Assembly (NCBI RefSeq): GCF_002750975.1
Contig: NZ_PEJS01000001.1
Span: forward strand, 2,170,001 to 2,234,000
Length of the DNA stretch: 64,000 nucleotides
Direction: 5' to 3'
Source: Stenotrophomonas indicatrix
GTDB taxonomy: Bacteria; Pseudomonadota; Gammaproteobacteria; Xanthomonadales; Xanthomonadaceae
Position numbers and translations under genes: made by a program. A model generated the notes under the pieces. That model was not told the origin of the DNA. It saw only the letters and a list, made by a program, of their open reading frames with translations, and did not search any database. Of the stretch, positions 18,516-27,313 are shown piece by piece; positions within the stretch are counted from its first letter, which is position 1; the number at the start of each line of letters is the position of its first letter.

Positions 18516-19664
18516 TCAGCCGGCGTTGGCCGACGCCGGTGCCGGCATGATGTCCGGCATCGGCAGGCGGCGCGGCTTGCTCGGGAACGCGTGGCGCAGG
18601 ATCCGCCAGACCACCTGGGTGAACTGCCGCGGCAGCGAGCCGTTGTTGTAGTGCTGGCCGTAGCGCCGGCAGATTTCCTTCACTTCCTTGGCGATGGCCG
18701 CATAGCGGTTGGCCGGCAGGTCCGGGTAGAAGTGGTGCTCGATCTGGTGGCTGAGGTTGCCCGACAGCACGTTGATCACGAAACCGCCGCTGATGTTGGA
18801 CGAACCGCGCAGCTGGCGCAGGTACCAGTGGCCACGCGATTCATTGCGCAGGCATTCCTTCGGGAAGGTTTCCGATTCGGCGGTGAAGTGGCCGCAGAAG
18901 ATGATCACGTAGGTCCAGATGTTGCGCAGGCCGTTGGCCACCATGTTGCCCAGCATCACCGGCAGGAAGAACGGACCGGCCAGCAGCGGGAAGAACACGT
19001 AGTCCTTCAGCACCTGGCGGATCATCTTGCGGGCCACCGGACGGGTCTGCAGCCACATCGCACGGCTGCTGATGCGGCCCTTGAACCAGCGCCCCAGGCG
19101 CAGGTCCTGCGCCGCCACGCCCCACTGGAACAGCAGCGCGAAGATCGGTGCGATGATCGGCTGCAGCAGGTAGAACGGCTTCCAGCGCTGTTCCGGGAAG
19201 ATGCGCAGCAGGCCATAGCCGATGTCATCGTCCATGCCACGCACGTTGGTGTAGGTGTGGTGGCGGAAATTATGGGTCTTGCGCCAGTTGTCGGCGGTGG
19301 CAACGATGTCCCATTCGTAGGTGTTGCCGTTGAGCTTGGGATCGCCGGTCCAGTCGTACTGGCCGTGCATCACGTTGTGGCCCAGTTCCATGTTTTCCAG
19401 GATCTTGGCCAGCGCCAGCAGCAGCGTGCCGGCGATGCAGGCCGGCCACAGCAGCGGCGCCCAGAACAACGGAGAGAACGCGCCCAGGAACAGCAGGCTG
19501 CGGCCGAGCACGCCGGACCAGCGCACAGCCGCTGCGACGCGGCGGATGTAACGGGTGTCGGAGGCGCCGAGGCTGCCGATCACACGGTCGCGGATCGCAT
19601 CGAGTTCCTCACCAAACGTCTGCATCTCGGCAGGGCTCAGGGCACGGTCGGTAGCGCGGGTCAT
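18516..19664 (-). CDS. desB: Acyl-CoA fatty acid desaturase (DesB type)
   Basis: A 382-residue membrane-bound desaturase with the three histidine boxes: HNVMH near residue 95, HNFRHH near residue 131, and QIEHHFYPDLP near residue 314. Four hydrophobic helices lie between them. It should insert a double bond into acyl-CoA or lipid acyl chains with electrons from the reductase encoded just upstream. The order reductase, desaturase, divergent TetR is that of Pseudomonas aeruginosa desC-desB/desT. The gap to the reductase gene is only 13 bp. Confidence 0.88.
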   Translation of the reverse strand: MTRATDRALSPAEMQTFGEELDAIRDRVIGSLGASDTRYIRRVAAAVRWSGVLGRSLLFLGAFSPLFWAPLLWPACIAGTLLLALAKILENMELGHNVMHGQYDWTGDPKLNGNTYEWDIVATADNWRKTHNFRHHTYTNVRGMDDDIGYGLLRIFPEQRWKPFYLLQPIIAPIFALLFQWGVAAQDLRLGRWFKGRISSRAMWLQTRPVARKMIRQVLKDYVFFPLLAGPFFLPVMLGNMVANGLRNIWTYVIIFCGHFTAESETFPKECLRNESRGHWYLRQLRGSSNISGGFVINVLSGNLSHQIEHHFYPDLPANRYAAIAKEVKEICRRYGQHYNNGSLPRQFTQVVWRILRHAFPSKPRRLPMPDIMPAPASANAG

Positions 19665-19677
19665 GGCAGCGGAGTCC

Positions 19678-20748
19678 TCAGAGATCCAGGGTCAGGTCGG
19701 TGGTCGGCGCGCTCACGCAGATCCGCACCGGCACGGCCGTTTCGGACTGGGTATCGCCGGTGCGCAGGTGGCGGGTGGTGCCACTGACGCGTTCACAGGT
19801 ACAGCTGTTGCAGATGCCCATGCGGCAGCCGTGCTTGGGCGCGATGCCCTGCGCCTCCAGGCTTTCCAGCAGCGAGCGGCCACGCGGCACGATCAGCCGC
19901 CGGCCGCTGCGGGCCAGGGTCAATGCGACCTCACCCAGGCTGTCGGCATCACTGAGTGCCGCAGGCGGCGTAAAGGCTTCAGCCTGGAAACCGGCCACCT
20001 GCTGCGCCAGCCGCGTGCGCGCAGCGGCAACGAAGCCATCCGGGCCACAGGCCAGCACATGGCGCTGCGCCAGCGGGGTGTCGTCACCGGCAACGGCCAA
20101 CGTGTGGCTGTCGATGCGCGCGGCCGGCACCTCGCCTTCGCGGGTGGTCAGCAGATGCACGCGCAGGTTCGGGTTCGCTGCGGCCAGCGCCTGCAGTTCA
20201 TCACGGAACTGGAACGCCGCGGCGCTGCGCTCCCAGTAGAACAGGTCGACCGGCGCCGCCAGCGGGCGCTGGCAGGCGTCGCGCAGCAGGCTGCGCATGG
20301 GCGTGATGCCGCTGCCTGCCGCCAGCAGCAGTACCGGCGCTGCGGCGGGCATGTGGAAATCACCGAAGGCCGCATCCAGCCGGAACAGGTCGCCCGGCTT
20401 GGCATGCGCGACCAGATGCTGGCTGACCTTGCCGCCTTCCACCGCCTTGACGGTAATGGCCAGCTCACGACGGCCCAGGCGGGTCGGGCTGTAGCTGCGG
20501 CGCAATACACGCCCCTCAAGCTCGACGCCCAGGGTGACGTGCTGGCCGGCGCGCATCCCGGCCCAGTGCCGGTTGCAGCGCAGGACCAGGGTAGCGGCGC
20601 CCTCGCCGGCCGGCTCGCGCCGTACCAGGCGGGCCATCGGCTCACGCAGGGTCCACAACGGATTCAGCTGGCCCGCCCAGAAGTCGAACAGCGACGGCGA
20701 CAGCCAGCGGTACGGGGAAAACAGGGAAGGACGGACGACAGCGCTCAT
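19678..20748 (-). CDS. desC: Ferredoxin reductase, electron donor of the desaturase (DesC type)
   Basis: A 356-residue reductase with an FAD domain (RSYSPTR near residue 95), an NAD(P) domain (LLLAAGSGITPMRSLL near 150), and a C-terminal plant-type 2Fe-2S domain with CRMGICNSCTC plus a later cysteine. It passes electrons from NAD(P)H to the desaturase. The ATG at 20748 (MSAVVRPSLF) is preferred to the longer frame, which runs into the operator. Confidence 0.88.
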   Translation of the reverse strand: MSAVVRPSLFSPYRWLSPSLFDFWAGQLNPLWTLREPMARLVRREPAGEGAATLVLRCNRHWAGMRAGQHVTLGVELEGRVLRRSYSPTRLGRRELAITVKAVEGGKVSQHLVAHAKPGDLFRLDAAFGDFHMPAAAPVLLLAAGSGITPMRSLLRDACQRPLAAPVDLFYWERSAAAFQFRDELQALAAANPNLRVHLLTTREGEVPAARIDSHTLAVAGDDTPLAQRHVLACGPDGFVAAARTRLAQQVAGFQAEAFTPPAALSDADSLGEVALTLARSGRRLIVPRGRSLLESLEAQGIAPKHGCRMGICNSCTCERVSGTTRHLRTGDTQSETAVPVRICVSAPTTDLTLDL

Positions 20749-20769
20749 GGATGCACTATACGGCCGCAC

Positions 20770-20794
20770 ACACAGCTGTGTATACATGTGTATA
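20770..20794. promoter_or_regulatory. Putative operator between desC and the TetR gene
   Basis: Two abutting palindromes fill the divergent gap: ACACAGCTGTGT (20770-20781, perfect) and TATACA-TG-TGTATA (20781-20794). They lie 22-46 bp before desC and 47-71 bp before the TetR start. The position suits a DesT/FabR-type repressor controlling both directions. Confidence 0.55.
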
Positions 20795-20840
20795 TTGCAG
20801 CGGATTGGGTATGATTCAGCCTTGCCCCTCCGGAAGTACC

Positions 20841-21497
20841 ATGGCCGCCGCCACCGTTCTGTCTCCGCCTGAAGATGCCAGCAGCCCGGCCCGCCGTACG
20901 GTGAGCCGCGAAGATCTGCTGGCCGCCGCGTTGAAACTGATCGGCCCGCATCGCAGCCTGTCCACCCTCAGCCTGCGCGAAGTCGCCCGCGAGGCGGGCA
21001 TCGCACCCAACAGCTTCTACCGCCAGTTCCGCGACATGGACGAACTGGCCGTCGCCTTGATCGACGTGGCTGGGCGCTCGTTGCGCACCATCATCGGCGA
21101 AGCCCGCCAGCGCGCTACGTCCAGCGCCACCAGCGTGGTGCGCGTGTCGGTGGAAACCTTCATGGAACAGCTGCGTGCCGACGACAAGCTGCTGCACGTA
21201 CTGCTGCGCGAAGGCGCGGTCGGCTCGGACGATTTCAAGCACGCGGTCGAACGCGAACTGCACTACTTCGAAGAAGAACTGCAGCATGACCTGGTGCGCC
21301 TGGCCGCACTGGATGGCGCGGTGCTGTACAAGCCGGAACTGGTGTCGATGGCAATCACCCGGCTGGTGTTTGCGATGGGCGCTTCGGCCATGGACCAGCC
21401 CCCTGAGAACGATCCGGAACTGGTCGAACAGATCTCCACGATGATCCGCATGATCATCGTCGGCGCGCGCACTCCCGCCGCCTTCCGCCGCGGCTGA
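20841..21497 (+). CDS. desT: TetR family regulator (DesT/FabR type)
   Basis: A 218-residue TetR protein. Its recognition helix region SLREVAREAGIAPNSFYRQF near residue 46 is nearly the same as in E. coli FabR, followed by RDMDELAVALID. FabR and DesT sense the saturation state of acyl-ACP or acyl-CoA and repress unsaturated-lipid genes. The start at 20841 is preferred; an in-frame ATG at 20811 would add ten residues. It is divergent from the desaturase operon across the palindromic gap. Confidence 0.85.
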   Translation: MAAATVLSPPEDASSPARRTVSREDLLAAALKLIGPHRSLSTLSLREVAREAGIAPNSFYRQFRDMDELAVALIDVAGRSLRTIIGEARQRATSSATSVVRVSVETFMEQLRADDKLLHVLLREGAVGSDDFKHAVERELHYFEEELQHDLVRLAALDGAVLYKPELVSMAITRLVFAMGASAMDQPPENDPELVEQISTMIRMIIVGARTPAAFRRG

Positions 21498-21545
21498 CCG
21501 CTTCCGGTGCATGACCACCGGCACACACGTGTGCGCATTGTGTAA

Positions 21546-21555
21546 TGTTATAACA
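21546..21555. promoter_or_regulatory. Zur-like palindrome upstream of the manganese-locus receptor
   Basis: TGTTATAACA is a perfect palindrome inside GTAATGTTATAACAATTAC, with flanking GTAAT/ATTAC arms. It lies 139 bp before the receptor start. It resembles zinc-uptake regulator sites but is shorter than the usual spacing, so the assignment is weak. Confidence 0.3.
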
Positions 21556-21600
21556 ATTACGTTCGAGTAAAGGCCACGGTTCACGCACGCGCCGAGACCC

Positions 21601-21622
21601 CAATATAGCAATTGCTATGTTG
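21601..21622. promoter_or_regulatory. MntR box upstream of the TonB-dependent receptor
   Basis: ATAGCAATTGCTAT (21605-21618) is a perfect 14 bp palindrome, extended by CAAT and GTTG arms to a near-perfect 22 bp one. The same ATAGCA..GCTAT pattern lies before mntH at 25024-25037. It lies 72 bp before the receptor start. Confidence 0.7.
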
Positions 21623-21693
21623 ATGACCATCTGCTTTCATGTGCGCCAGCCAGGTCGCCCTCGCCGCCCTCCCTTCCCAAGGACGACGCCCTC

Positions 21694-23853
21694 ATGCGCA
21701 TTGCTGCCTCCCTTCTCCGCCGGCTGCCGCTGGCTGCCGGTATTGCCGCCGCCCTGCCGGTGACCGCATTCGCCGCACCGCCTTCGCCTACCGAGCTGGA
21801 CCGCGTGCAGGTGAAAGTCAGCACGGCCACCCGCAGCGAACGCCTGCTGTCGGACGTGCCGATCCGCACCGAGGTACTGCGCAAGGAGGACATCGCCCTG
21901 CGCGCGGCCACCGACTTCTCCCGCGCGGTCGAGCTGATCAACGGCCTGCGGGTGGAGAGCAACTGCCAGAACTGCAACACCAGCGAAGTGCAGCTGCTGG
22001 GCCTTCCCGGTGCCTACAACCAGCTGCTGTTCGATGGCATTCCACTGTTGTCCACGCTGGGCAGTGTGTATGGGCTGGAACAGATTCCCGCCGGCTTCGT
22101 CGACCGCATCGAAGTGGTCAAGGGCGGTGGTTCGTCGCTGTACGGGCCGGGCGCCGTAGCCGGTGTCATCAATCTGGTTCCGCCGCTGCCGGCACGCAGC
22201 GGCGGCCATGTGCAGGCGGGCGTGGATGTTCTGAAGGGCACGCCGCAGAAGAACGCCGACGTGCGTCTGGATCTGGTCGCCAGCGAGGCCGACGCGGGAC
22301 TGTCGGTGATCGCCCAGCGCAACTGGAACAGTGGCATCGACTACAACGGCGACGGCTATACCGAGATCACCCGCAAGAACCTCAAGGTCGGTGGCCTGCA
22401 GGCCTGGTATGCGCCCACTCCGGGCACGCGCCTGCGGTTGGACCTGCAGGTGACCGATGAGAGCCGTCGCGGTGGCAACCGCCTGGACCAGCCCGAACAC
22501 CTGGCCAACATCGCCGAATCGCTGGACACGAACTACCGCCGCGGCAGCCTGTCATGGGACCAGGAGGTGAGCGGCGACGTCGACTTCCGCCTGGCCTATG
22601 CCTTCGCCGACATCGACCGCGACAGTTTCTATGGCGGACTCGGCGACGTGGTCACCGATCCGTCCGCACCCGGCTACGATCCTTCGCAACTGGACCCGAA
22701 CGTACCGGGCAGCCCCGCATCACGCTCATGGCGCCAGTACGGGCGCACCCACAACCCGCTGCACTACATCGACAGCCAGTTGAACTGGCGGCTGGGTGCA
22801 CACACGCTGGCGTTCGGCGTTCAGTACAAGCATGAGGGCCTGCGTGACGACAATCGCGATGGTGCCGGCCAGCGCCTGGCCGTGCTCGAGGATGCAACCT
22901 TCCACAACCTCGGCGCGTTCGTGCAGGACGAATGGAGCGTACGCGAGGACGTCGACCTGGTGCTGGGCGCGCGCGTGGACAAGAGTTCGGAACTGGACAG
23001 CGCCGTGTTCTCACCGCGTATCGCCCTGGCCTGGCAGGCCACGCCACGGCTGAAATGGCGAACGGGCATCGCCACCGGCTTCCGTGCGCCGGAAATCTTC
23101 GTCGAGGATGTCCACGTCGATACCCTCGGCGGCGAGCAGGTGCGCGTGCGCAACACCCGTGGCCTGAAGGAGGAGCGCGCGCTGACCACCCTGTTCGGGT
23201 TCGACTGGCGCTCCGACCCGGCCGACCCGGTATGGAGCTGGGATGCCACCGCGTCCTACGCACGCATCCGCGATACCTTCGCGCTGGGCGAGATCCAGCG
23301 CGGCGATGATGGCCAGCTGACGCAGCTGCGCTACAACGCCTCCGGCTCGAACGTGCTGGGCGTGGAAACCAACCTCGGCTGGCAGCCCTCCCCGCAGTGG
23401 CGGTTGACTGCCGGCGCATCGTGGTACCGCTCGCAGTTCCGCGAGCCGCAGCGCATCTTCGACGACACCGCCGACGGCGGCGACACCGTCATCGACAGCC
23501 GCGACTATCTGAAAACCCCGCGCTGGACCGGCCTGGCCCAACTCAGCTGGATGCCGGCCGAGCCCTGGGAGACGTTCCTGGCGCTGCGCCACACCGGATC
23601 GATGCCGGTGCTCAACAACCGGCTGGGCGAGCTGCATCGCACCCGCGCCTTCCTGGTCACCGACCTCGGCGCGCGCTGGCATCGCCATCTGGGTGCGCAG
23701 GCACAGCAGGAAGTGTCGGTGGCGGCGGGGGTCAAGAACGTGTTCGACCAGCGGCAGAAGGATCTGGAAAGCGGCGCGCTGCGCGACAGCGATTACGTGT
23801 ACGGTCCTCGCTTCGCCCGCTCGTGGTACGTCAACCTGCGCTATGCGTTCTAG
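21694..23853 (+). CDS. TonB-dependent receptor, probably for manganese
   Basis: A 719-residue receptor with a signal peptide cleaved near AFAAP, a plug domain (LLSDVPIRTEVLRKEDI, then FVDRIEVVKGGGSSLYGPGAVAGVINL near residue 140) and a barrel ending WYVNLRYAF. The plug contains an unusual NCQNCNTSEVQLLGL segment near residue 89-103: two cysteines two residues apart, possibly a metal or disulfide site, in place of the usual first plug motif. An MntR-type palindrome upstream, a thioredoxin gene overlapping its end, and mntR/mntH next door point to manganese. Specificity is inferred, not shown. Confidence 0.8.
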   Translation: MRIAASLLRRLPLAAGIAAALPVTAFAAPPSPTELDRVQVKVSTATRSERLLSDVPIRTEVLRKEDIALRAATDFSRAVELINGLRVESNCQNCNTSEVQLLGLPGAYNQLLFDGIPLLSTLGSVYGLEQIPAGFVDRIEVVKGGGSSLYGPGAVAGVINLVPPLPARSGGHVQAGVDVLKGTPQKNADVRLDLVASEADAGLSVIAQRNWNSGIDYNGDGYTEITRKNLKVGGLQAWYAPTPGTRLRLDLQVTDESRRGGNRLDQPEHLANIAESLDTNYRRGSLSWDQEVSGDVDFRLAYAFADIDRDSFYGGLGDVVTDPSAPGYDPSQLDPNVPGSPASRSWRQYGRTHNPLHYIDSQLNWRLGAHTLAFGVQYKHEGLRDDNRDGAGQRLAVLEDATFHNLGAFVQDEWSVREDVDLVLGARVDKSSELDSAVFSPRIALAWQATPRLKWRTGIATGFRAPEIFVEDVHVDTLGGEQVRVRNTRGLKEERALTTLFGFDWRSDPADPVWSWDATASYARIRDTFALGEIQRGDDGQLTQLRYNASGSNVLGVETNLGWQPSPQWRLTAGASWYRSQFREPQRIFDDTADGGDTVIDSRDYLKTPRWTGLAQLSWMPAEPWETFLALRHTGSMPVLNNRLGELHRTRAFLVTDLGARWHRHLGAQAQQEVSVAAGVKNVFDQRQKDLESGALRDSDYVYGPRFARSWYVNLRYAF

Positions 23854-24391
23854 CTGGCTGCCCGCGCTGTTGCTGGCACTGGCATGGCCGGCAGTGGCTG
23901 CCGACCTGCATGCGCAGGTCTCCGCCTCGCTGATGCGGCCCGAGCCACGTGCCCTGCGCCCGATGCAGTGGTCGCCACCGCCAACGCTGATCGCGCTGTA
24001 CTTCGGCGCCGACTGGTGCGCGCCCTGCCACGCTTTCGTGCCGACCCTGCGCGGCGTGCGTGACGCGCTGCGCGAGGCCGGCGCCGATACCGAAGTGGTG
24101 TATGTCAGCCTGGATGAAAGCGAGGCGGCGTTGCGGCGCTACATGCACCTGCAGCAGATGCCGTGGCCGGTGCTGGACCCGCGTCGTGCGCAGCGCATGC
24201 CAGCGCTGCAGGCATTGGCGGGCCCGGCCCCGCCCAACCTGGTGCTGATCGATGCGCAGGGCGCGGTGCTGGCCAATGGTTGGCAGGGGCGCCATTACCG
24301 CGGGCTGCAACCGGTACTGCAGGAATGGTGGAAGCAGGCATGTGCGCAGCAGCAGGCGCACTGCCCCGATGACGGCGCTCAACCCCGGTAG
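23843..24391 (+). CDS. Exported thioredoxin-like protein of the manganese locus
   Basis: A 182-residue protein with a signal peptide (MRSSWLPALLLALAWPAVA) and a TlpA/thioredoxin fold: active site GADWCAPCHAF near residue 57-67, and PPNLVLIDAQG cis-Pro region near 130. A C-terminal stretch has two more cysteines (QACAQQQAHC). It starts inside the last codons of the receptor (11 bp overlap), so it is translationally coupled. It may keep the receptor's cysteines reduced or arrange its disulfide. The TAG stop lies in the GTAG of a repeat. Confidence 0.78.
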   Translation: MRSSWLPALLLALAWPAVAADLHAQVSASLMRPEPRALRPMQWSPPPTLIALYFGADWCAPCHAFVPTLRGVRDALREAGADTEVVYVSLDESEAALRRYMHLQQMPWPVLDPRRAQRMPALQALAGPAPPNLVLIDAQGAVLANGWQGRHYRGLQPVLQEWWKQACAQQQAHCPDDGAQPR

Positions 24392-24457
24392 CGCCGGGCC
24401 ATGCCCGGCGAAATGCGTGAGGCGGCAACGCGCCCGCCGGGCATGGCCCGGCGCTAC
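24388..24457. repeat. Inverted pair of SMAG palindromes, CCGGGCATGGCCCGG subtype
   Basis: A plus copy GTAGCGCCGGGCCATGCCC.. (24388-24410) and a minus copy (24435-24457) lie between the convergent thioredoxin-like gene and mntR. The first supplies the stop codon of the thioredoxin-like gene. Confidence 0.85.
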
Positions 24458-24930
24458 CGTTCGGCGGAACCGCCCTCGGCCTTGCGCACGAATGCGTCGA
24501 ACAGCGCCAGCGTCTGTTCGCTGACGTGGTGCTCGATGCCCTCGGCATCACGTCGCGCGGTATCCGGGTCCACGCCCAGCGCCAGCAGGAAGCGCTCCAC
24601 GGTCTGGTGGCGCTGGCGGCTGGCATGGGCCAGCGCCTCGCCCTCCGGGGTCAGGAACACGCCGCGGTACGGGCGCTGCACCACCCAGCCATCGCGGGCC
24701 AGCCGGCGCAGCATCTTCGCCACGGTCGGCTGGGCCACACCGAGGCGGGTGGCGATGTCGACCTGGCGGGCCTCGCCGCCGTCGGCCAGCAGGTCGGAGA
24801 TCAGCTCGACATAATCCTCCACCAGCTCCATCCGGTGTGCCTCGCGCACTTGCCGGAAGCTCTCGACCTGGCGCTCGGCCTCGATCAAGGGGGTGCTTTT
24901 CAGCGATGTCGAATCGTCCGTCTTGCCCAC
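24454..24930 (-). CDS. mntR: Manganese-responsive regulator MntR
   Basis: A 158-residue DtxR/MntR-family winged-helix repressor. The DNA-binding domain is [21 protein letters not shown] near residue 55-75 with the wing [16 protein letters not shown]; metal ligands are expected in the [11 protein letters not shown] helix near residue 130. The length fits the E. coli MntR type. It is divergent from mntH with ATAGCA/TGCTAT palindromes between them. It should repress mntH and the receptor when manganese is high. Confidence 0.9.
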   Translation of the reverse strand: MGKTDDSTSLKSTPLIEAERQVESFRQVREAHRMELVEDYVELISDLLADGGEARQVDIATRLGVAQPTVAKMLRRLARDGWVVQRPYRGVFLTPEGEALAHASRQRHQTVERFLLALGVDPDTARRDAEGIEHHVSEQTLALFDAFVRKAEGGSAER

Positions 24931-25012
24931 GCGTGTGCCTGTCCTGCAGTTGTCATCCGGGTGCGAACCTGAATTCTGGACCAGTGACGCAGTAAAGACG
25001 ATTGTTTCACAT

Positions 25013-25037
25013 TGCTATGCGATATAGCAGTGGCTAT
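25013..25037. promoter_or_regulatory. Overlapping MntR boxes between mntR and mntH
   Basis: ATAGCAGTGGCTAT (25024-25037) matches the palindrome before the receptor, with two central changes. A second overlapping inverted repeat TGCTAT-GCGAT-ATAGCA occupies 25013-25029. They end 10 bp before the mntH ATG, so they probably cover the transcription start. Confidence 0.7.
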
Positions 25038-25047
25038 ATTGGCAGCC

Positions 25048-26379
25048 ATGAACACTGTCGCGCCCACCGACTCTCCGGCCTCCACCGCGGCCAGCCTGGG
25101 TCCGCTCAACGCGTCGATCGCCGTACCCGAAAAGGGCCATTGGTGGTTCCGGCTGCTGGCCTTCCTGGGCCCCGGCTACATGGTGTCGGTGGGTTACATG
25201 GATCCGGGCAACTGGGCGACCGATCTCGCAGGTGGCTCACGCTTCGGCTATCTGCTGCTGTCGGTCATCCTGATCTCCAACCTGATGGCGGTGATCCTGC
25301 AGGCGCTGTCGGCACGGCTGGGCATCGCCACCGGCATGGACCTGGCGCAGGCCTGCCGTGCGCGCTACCCCAAGCCGGTGAACCTGGCGCTGTGGGCGTT
25401 GTGCGAAGCGGCGATCATCGCCTGCGACCTGGCCGAAGTGATCGGCACGGCCATCGCGCTGAAACTGTTGTTCGATCTGCCGCTGCTGTGGGGCGCGGTG
25501 ATCACCGCGCTGGACACGCTGCTGGTGCTGCTGTTGATGAACCGCGGTTTCCGCGCGCTGGAAGCCTTCGTGATCGCACTGCTGCTGGTGATCTTCGGCT
25601 GCTTCATGGTGCAGATCGCGCTGGCCGCGCCGCCGGTGATGCAGGTGCTGGGCGGTTTCATTCCGCGCGCGCAGGTGGTCACCGATCCGCATGCGCTGTA
25701 CATCGCCATCGGCATCATCGGTGCCACGGTGATGCCGCACAACCTGTACCTGCATTCTTCCATCGTGCAGACCCGTGCCTATCCACGCACCGATGAAGGC
25801 CGTCGCAGCGCGCTGCGCTGGGCGGTGACCGACAGCACCTTTGCCTTGACCCTGGCGCTGTTCATCAACGCCAGCATCCTGATCCTGGCGGCGGCGGTAT
25901 TCCATGCCAACGACCGCTTCGACGTGGAAGACATCGAGCAGGCGCACCAGTTGCTGGCACCGATGCTGGGCGTCGGCCTGGCCTCGACATTGTTCGCGGT
26001 GGCACTGCTCGCCTCCGGCCTGAACTCCACGGTGACCGCGACACTGGCCGGGCAGATCGTGATGGAAGGGTTCCTGCGCCTGCGCCTGCCGCCGTGGCTG
26101 CGGCGGCTGATCACCCGCGCGCTGGCGATCATTCCGGTGGTGGTGGTCATCATGCTGTTCGGCGACCAGGGCGCGGTGAAGCTGCTGGTGCTGAGCCAGG
26201 TGGTGCTGTCCATGCAGCTGCCCTTCGCGATCATCCCGCTGGTACGCATCGTGACCGACAAAGTGACGATGGGTGCGCTGGTGGCACCGCGCTGGCTGGG
26301 CGGCATTGCCTGGGTGATCGCGCTGGTGATCGTGGTGCTGAACGTGAAGCTGCTGGTGGATACGTTCGCAGCCGGTTGA
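25048..26379 (+). CDS. mntH: NRAMP manganese transporter MntH
   Basis: A 443-residue proton-coupled divalent metal importer with eleven or so transmembrane helices. The helix 1 motif [10 protein letters not shown] (metal-binding Asp and Asn) lies near residue 62, and the helix 6 motif MPHNLYLHS near residue 230. The ATG at 25048 is chosen; the extension to 25012 runs through the MntR box. The usual substrate is Mn(II), and the adjoining mntR supports this. Confidence 0.93.
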   Translation: MNTVAPTDSPASTAASLGPLNASIAVPEKGHWWFRLLAFLGPGYMVSVGYMDPGNWATDLAGGSRFGYLLLSVILISNLMAVILQALSARLGIATGMDLAQACRARYPKPVNLALWALCEAAIIACDLAEVIGTAIALKLLFDLPLLWGAVITALDTLLVLLLMNRGFRALEAFVIALLLVIFGCFMVQIALAAPPVMQVLGGFIPRAQVVTDPHALYIAIGIIGATVMPHNLYLHSSIVQTRAYPRTDEGRRSALRWAVTDSTFALTLALFINASILILAAAVFHANDRFDVEDIEQAHQLLAPMLGVGLASTLFAVALLASGLNSTVTATLAGQIVMEGFLRLRLPPWLRRLITRALAIIPVVVVIMLFGDQGAVKLLVLSQVVLSMQLPFAIIPLVRIVTDKVTMGALVAPRWLGGIAWVIALVIVVLNVKLLVDTFAAG

Positions 26380-26396
26380 TCCGCGCGGTGGGAATC

Positions 26397-26476
26397 CGCC
26401 GGGCATGGCCCGGCGCTACCGCTGGCGACCTGCAGTAGATCCACGCCACGCGTGGATTTGACATGACCGGCGCTAC
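26397..26476. repeat. Mixed SMAG palindromes between mntH and the nrd operon
   Basis: A minus copy of the CGCCGGGCATGGCCCGGCG subtype (26397-26420), a plus copy of the GTAGATCCACGC..GCGTGGAT subtype (26434-26457), and a partial minus copy whose GTAG (26473-26476) supplies the stop of the thioredoxin gene. Three subtypes within 80 bp. Confidence 0.8.
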
Positions 26477-26799
26477 AGGAACTCCGCGATGGCCGCTTCG
26501 ATCTGCTGCGGCGACTGGAAACCCGGCATGCGCATGCGCTCGTCACCGTCCAGGAACAGCGACAACGTAGGGGTCTGCCGCAGGCCCAGCTCGCGGAAGA
26601 ACGCCTCGCCCACCACCTCCAGCTGCACCCGCAGCAGGGTCGTGCCCTGCCCTGCAGTGCCGCTGGCGACCCGCTGCAGCGACATGTCCAGCATCCGGCA
26701 GCCCGGGCATTGGTCCTTGTGGAAGTCCACCAGCACGCGTGGATGGTCGGCCAGCAACTGCTGGAACTGCTCAGGCGTGGTGGCGTCGATGATCTGCAT
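26473..26799 (-). CDS. Thioredoxin family protein at the end of the nrd operon
   Basis: A 108-residue cytosolic thioredoxin fold with the atypical active site DQCPGCRMLD (Cys-Pro-Gly-Cys, residues ~32-35) and cis-Pro loop RQTPTLSLFLDG. No signal peptide. It overlaps the flavodoxin gene by 29 bp and so belongs to the nrdA-nrdB-flavodoxin operon. It probably reduces the reductase disulfide or the flavodoxin partner. The stop codon TAG lies in a SMAG head. Confidence 0.8.
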   Translation of the reverse strand: MQIIDATTPEQFQQLLADHPRVLVDFHKDQCPGCRMLDMSLQRVASGTAGQGTTLLRVQLEVVGEAFFRELGLRQTPTLSLFLDGDERMRMPGFQSPQQIEAAIAEFL

Positions 26800-27313
26800 C
26801 GGTGGTACTCCAGTAGTGATCCAGGACCGCTTCGGTCCAGGTATCGATGGCCGCGGCATGCCGCCGGCCATGTGGCATCTGTTCGATCTCCAGCGGCGGG
26901 TAGCCACTGTGGAAATAGCGGATCAGCCGGTGCACCGCGCCGCAGTAGTACTCCTGCCCCCACTGCGTTTCACCGGTGCCGAACACCGCCACCTGCCGCG
27001 GCCGCTGGCCGCGCTCCGCGATGCCTGCCACCCAGGCCTTCATCTCCGACGGTGTGCGCCCGGCGTTGTCGGTCCAGCAGCCCAGCAGCACCAGGTCGGC
27101 CTCGTCCACCGGCAACGGCGGGGCCTGGCGCAGGTCGTCGGCGTCCTGCCAGTGCACGGCGTGGCCTGCGGCCCGGCAACGCGCGGCGATGTGGCGGCCG
27201 AGCTCACGGGTGTTGCCGCTGAGCGACGCCACCACGATCAGGATGCGCAGCGCCGGGCCGCGCTCAGAGGTCGTCGAAGCCGTTGTCGACGTTGGTCTTC
27301 TTGTAGCTTGCAT
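26771..27313 (-). CDS. Flavodoxin-like protein of the nrd operon
   Basis: A flavodoxin-fold protein of up to 180 residues. The FMN phosphate loop SLSGNTRELGRHI is clear, followed by LVLLGCWTDNAGRTPSEM and VAVFGTGETQWG around the flavin. The only ATG, at 27313, lies inside the nrdB end, and the fold begins about 22 residues later, so a CTG start near 27250 is also possible. Its place after nrdB recalls NrdI of class Ib systems, but the loop is that of ordinary flavodoxins. Confidence 0.75.
   Translation of the reverse strand: MQATRRPTSTTASTTSERGPALRILIVVASLSGNTRELGRHIAARCRAAGHAVHWQDADDLRQAPPLPVDEADLVLLGCWTDNAGRTPSEMKAWVAGIAERGQRPRQVAVFGTGETQWGQEYYCGAVHRLIRYFHSGYPPLEIEQMPHGRRHAAAIDTWTEAVLDHYWSTTDADHRRHHA

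Noticed and set aside
26771..27313. Calling the nrd flavodoxin NrdI and the reductase class Ib
   Set aside because: The flavin loop is that of general flavodoxins and the subunits look class Ia, so only the neighbourhood supports NrdI.
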